NCBI GenBank assembly: GCA_027592485.1
Contig: JAQCKL010000170.1
Coordinates: 1 to 8,335 of the forward strand
Direction: 5' to 3'
DNA from: Cyanobacteriota bacterium
GTDB taxonomy: Bacteria > Cyanobacteriota > Cyanobacteriia > Phormidesmidales > Phormidesmidaceae
Length of the DNA stretch: 8,335 nucleotides
Part shown: positions 6,445-8,335 of the stretch, piece by piece
Layout of the letters: each line of letters starts with the position of its first letter
Numbering within the stretch: position 1 is the stretch's first letter
Made by a program: the position numbers and the translations under genes
Notes under the pieces: model-generated
Databases searched by the model: none
Told to the model about the DNA's origin: nothing
What the model saw: only the letters and a program-made list of their open reading frames with translations

Positions 6445-6966
6445 TTAGGCCACTGTTGGCTGAATCAGCATTTGCCGCGATCGCTGGCGACTGATGTCAT
6501 CTGTCAGCGGGCACTCATCATAGCTCCGTTGCCATACGGGTTGCCCTGGGCAGTTGCGGAGGAGGTTAATTCGTTTGGCTGCAGCCGCCTTATAACCCGC
6601 CACAAAAGAAGACAGGAGTCGTGGCTTACTAGAAGGGGCATGGATATAGTCGCCACCGTTGTGGAAGGCCTGCACCCTAACAATGCCCTGGAGATAATTG
6701 GGATAAATTACCCACTGATCGATCTCAACGGACTGGTGCGCCTGAGTGGAACGGGTCCATTCATCAACGGCAACTTGCCCCAGGCTATTGAGTTGACAAT
6801 GCCCCTCTGACATCTCCCCAAATAGGGCTTGATGATCATGGGTGGCCAGCTTGATCAAATAGAATTTAGCCTCTGTCAACCCTGATACGGCAGAGATAGG
6901 AGGCGGAACCAATTTGGAAGGGGGGTATTTCAAGGGTAGGGGTGAGAAGGAAGGTTCGATGCACAT
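6445..6966 (-). pseudogene. REP-associated tyrosine transposase (RAYT, Y1 HUH family), catalytically degenerate
   Basis: The 173-aa frame aligns in order with cyanobacterial Y1/RAYT transposases, single-strand DNA nucleases that recognise hairpin repeats. Visible landmarks are LIKLATHDHQALFGEM (37-52), LNSLGQVAVDEWTRS (59-73), VEIDQWVIYPNYLQGIV (80-96), FVAGYKAAAAKRINLLR (121-137), PVWQRSYDE (143-151) and a degraded tail DDISRQRSRQ. The metal-binding motif normally reads PNHLHGIV; here both histidines are replaced (Tyr91 and Gln93). The usual paired tyrosines after WQR are Tyr-Asp, and the tail has lost the typical YIxxNP. The N-terminus before residue 30 does not resemble the family. The frame is nevertheless unbroken. 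ATG at 6964-6966; only a weak AGG lies 10 nt upstream. I read it as a recently inactivated transposase; domestication as a DNA-binding protein is less likely. It sits between repeats B and C, the expected arrangement for a RAYT. Confidence 0.7.
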
Positions 6967-7017
6967 AACTTGGACCTAGAGTGCCCGGTTCAACTCAGGC
7001 CATCCCCTGGATTGATA

Positions 7018-7104
7018 GCAGTCGCCAGTCCGGTTAGGACATAAGGATCAGAGCGATCCTCGGTGTCCGAAGCCAAATGGACTGATATCCAGGCCACTTG
7101 GCTT
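7018..7104 (+). repeat. Hairpin repeat copy C (REP-like), rearranged, plus orientation
   Basis: Left arm GCAGTC (7018-7023), GCCA, inner arms GTCC/GGAC (7028-7040) and loop GGTTA are identical to copy A. The right arm GACTGCC is missing at the expected place. Instead AGGATC-AGAGC-GATCCT (7044-7060) forms a new hairpin, and GACTG at 7080-7084 can pair with the left arm, closing a multibranch structure. AAGCCAA (7070-7076) and TTGGCTT (7098-7104) with inner TGGA/TCCA form a further nested stem. It lies about 50 nt upstream of the RAYT start. Confidence 0.65.
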
Positions 7105-7289
7105 CCTCAGCCCATCTACCCGGTGGGGATGACACGGGATAGGTTGTATTTTGCGTGAACTGGAAACCAAACACAGGCGTAGGTTTCACGAACTATTCTT
7201 GTATAAGAACTGCCTATATCGCCTGCGTAATTTTGAGGAACGGCTGTTAGTAAGGGGAAATTTGATTCGCAAAGCTACGGATTCAAGGC
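7105..7289. other. Intergenic DNA with no recognisable gene
   Basis: Remainder of the 379-nt gene-free stretch between the RAYT start and the tRNA. Both strands were read; no coding signal with a ribosome site was found. Only a weak dyad is visible, CGTGAA (7154-7159) with TTCACG (7185-7190). Base composition is more A/T-rich than the flanking genes. Confidence 0.5.
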
Positions 7290-7334
7290 AAAAAAATCCC
7301 CAGGGGCAACGGTTTGCCGCCTTGGGGATTTTTA
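7290..7334. terminator. Strong intrinsic terminator for the tRNA-Leu transcript, symmetrical
   Basis: AAAAATCCCCA (7292-7302) pairs with TGGGGATTTTT (7323-7333). The stem continues as GG/CC and GGCAA/TTGCC around the loop CGGT. Read on the minus strand it begins 12 nt after the tRNA 3' end and finishes in a run of seven T, so it should end the M48 protease-tRNA transcript. The plus strand also ends in ATTTTTAC then TTTTT, so it can work in both directions. Confidence 0.85.
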
Positions 7335-7345
7335 CTTTTTGATTA

Positions 7346-7427
7346 TGGGCAGAGAGGGACTCGAACCCTCACGACCGAAGTCGCCACATTTTGAGTGTGG
7401 TGCGTCTACCAATTCCGCCATCCGCCC
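7346..7427 (-). tRNA. tRNA-Leu, anticodon CAA
   Basis: All arms fold: acceptor GGGCGGA/TCTGCCC with one G-T pair and discriminator A; D stem GCG/CGC; anticodon stem CCACA/TGTGG with loop CTCAAAA, giving anticodon CAA (7391-7393), which reads UUG codons; long class II variable arm CGAC-TTCG-GTCG; T stem GAGGG/CCCTC with loop TTCGAGT. The length is 82 nt without CCA, and CCA is not encoded (the next bases are TAAT), as usual in cyanobacteria. The first 22 nt of the tRNA overlap the 3' end of the M48 protease gene on the same strand. Confidence 0.97.
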
Positions 7428-8281
7428 TTAATTGGCATTTCGTCATTATACCGAATTCCCGCCAGCTGTAACAGGGATTGATATTGTTTGCCTTGCGCCC
7501 AGCGATCGATTTCCCTTGCCCGTAGAACTGGCAAGGGATGCGTCAAGCTCTGGCTCCGCAACTGCTGCACAGCTTCCCCCACCGGAGTATCCCTAGCCAC
7601 TTCGTAGGATCGCGCCTGAGCGAGAAAGGCATCCAGATTGAGACGTGGGGCCAGGAACGGCGACCCCCCTGCCAATTTCATCAAAACGGAGGCCACGACT
7701 CGGGCATCTTGGCTCACTAAAAGCGCGGCGCGATCGCAGGTGAATTCTGCACAGCGCACCCATTCCATGAGCTGTCCCTGCATGCCCTGGGCTAATAGAT
7801 CTCCCCCTGGTAATTGGCTGGCTACCAGGGTCAATAGATTGGCCAAGGTCAGATAGACCCCATGGTCACATTTGAGATGCCCCAATTCGTGACCCAGCAC
7901 GGCCTGAATCTCCGCAGGGGTTAACAAGTCCAACAAAGCCGTGTGTACCACAATGAAGGGTTGCTGACCTCGCATGGCAAAGGTGTAGGCATTGGGAGCC
8001 GGATGCTGGCGGATATAGAGCTGCGGGGTGGCAATATCTAAAATCTGAGCAGCCTCCAGCAGCAAATCATGGAGGTCAGGCAGTTGCTCTGGCCCCACTA
8101 AAACACTGGTGGAAATATTGTCCAAGTAAAAAAACTGCTCTGCGATCGGCCCTAAGACAGCCCGGATCAGCAGGTCTAATCCGGGGAGCTGTTTTAGGGT
8201 TGCCGTCGCCTGCTGATCGAGGGTATGGCGAAACTGATCAGCCTGAAGCCCTATCAAGGGCGTTTTTGTAGACACGGGCAA
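7406..8281 (-). CDS. M48-family zinc metalloprotease, 3' end inside tRNA-Leu
   Basis: Zinc-dependent endopeptidase of family M48 (HtpX/Ste24-like domain). The 291-aa product carries the zinc motif HELGH (131-135) in LTPAEIQAVLGHELGHLKCDH, the third zinc ligand Glu179 in CAEFTCDRAALL, upstream PNAYTFAMRG and IVVHTALLDLL, and the C-terminal HPLPVLRAREIDRWA. It has only a mildly hydrophobic stretch after HELGH (about 143-160) and lacks the strong N-terminal transmembrane helices of HtpX, so it is likely soluble or peripheral. TTG at 8279-8281 with AAAGG four bases upstream is taken as start; GTG two codons later is an alternative, and a TAG closes the frame further upstream. The last codons, GGWRNW and the TAG, are the first 22 nt of tRNA-Leu. 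The biological substrate is unknown; quality control of membrane or exported proteins is a family-level guess. Confidence 0.88.
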   Translation of the reverse strand: MPVSTKTPLIGLQADQFRHTLDQQATATLKQLPGLDLLIRAVLGPIAEQFFYLDNISTSVLVGPEQLPDLHDLLLEAAQILDIATPQLYIRQHPAPNAYTFAMRGQQPFIVVHTALLDLLTPAEIQAVLGHELGHLKCDHGVYLTLANLLTLVASQLPGGDLLAQGMQGQLMEWVRCAEFTCDRAALLVSQDARVVASVLMKLAGGSPFLAPRLNLDAFLAQARSYEVARDTPVGEAVQQLRSQSLTHPLPVLRAREIDRWAQGKQYQSLLQLAGIRYNDEMPIKGGWRNW

Positions 8282-8335
8282 ATTGCCTTTACCCTTTGGG
8301 CAACAATGAAGCAGCTGTAGAGGATTCTAAGGCGG

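Larger units (their letters stand above)
6383..7104. mobile_element. Candidate decayed REP/RAYT (IS200-like) element
   Basis: A RAYT-type Y1 transposase frame (6445-6966, minus) is bracketed by two hairpin repeats in the same orientation, copy B at 6383-6433 and copy C at 7018-7104. IS200/IS605-type elements and REP-RAYT units characteristically carry subterminal hairpins in direct rather than inverted orientation and lack terminal inverted repeats, and the ~700-bp span fits. Exact ends cannot be fixed from one locus, and no target duplication is expected. The transposase looks inactive (see its entry). Confidence 0.55.

Noticed and set aside
6301..6810. Plus-strand frame of 169 codons after rimM
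   Set aside because: Antisense shadow of the RAYT frame, which has clear family motifs; it starts inside rimM with no ribosome site.
7151..7342. Plus-strand frame of 63 codons before the tRNA
   Set aside because: TTG start without a ribosome site, and its last third is the terminator hairpin itself.

Overview
The window looks like chromosomal DNA from a cyanobacterium. The octamer GCGATCGC (HIP1) occurs 11 times in 8.3 kb. The gene content also fits: an NblB-like HEAT-repeat protein, an S66 LD-carboxypeptidase, an AvtA-type aminotransferase, RimM and an M48 peptidase. No photosynthesis gene is present to fix the genus, so nothing closer than phylum is claimed.

Layout. On the minus strand at the left are a C-terminally short aspartate/glutamate racemase (35-553, GTG start) and a ferrochelatase-family protein with a 33-residue His-rich tail (747-1955). 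Divergent from the latter is an NblB-like HEAT-repeat protein (2117-2815, +). It converges on a 90-aa two-helix membrane protein (2874-3146, -); a long nested hairpin lies between the two stop codons. A copy of a hairpin repeat sits at 3272-3341, followed by an LD-carboxypeptidase (3391-4296, +). Between that gene and avtA is a 40-codon minus-strand remnant that resembles the C-terminus of a ZIP-type metal transporter. avtA (4480-5784) and rimM (5781-6371) overlap by 4 nt and probably form one transcription unit.

The 1-kb stretch after rimM is the accessory part. It holds an open but apparently catalytically dead Y1/RAYT-type transposase (6445-6966, -), with both HUH histidines replaced. A hairpin repeat copy lies on each side of it (6383-6433 and 7018-7104), in direct orientation. 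The same repeat, inverted, is the one found 3 kb away at 3272-3341. This looks like a decaying REP/RAYT system. Its repeat core is a nested stem with the loop GGTTA, linked to a second palindromic motif AGCCAAATGGCT. It is the strongest candidate here for something not previously catalogued.

At the right, a strong intrinsic terminator follows tRNA-Leu(CAA) (7346-7427, -). The tRNA 5' end overlaps the last 22 nt of an M48 metalloprotease gene (7406-8281, -) on the same strand, so processing of the tRNA should cut off the protease stop codon. Apart from avtA-rimM and the protease-tRNA pair, neighbouring genes do not form an obvious pathway.
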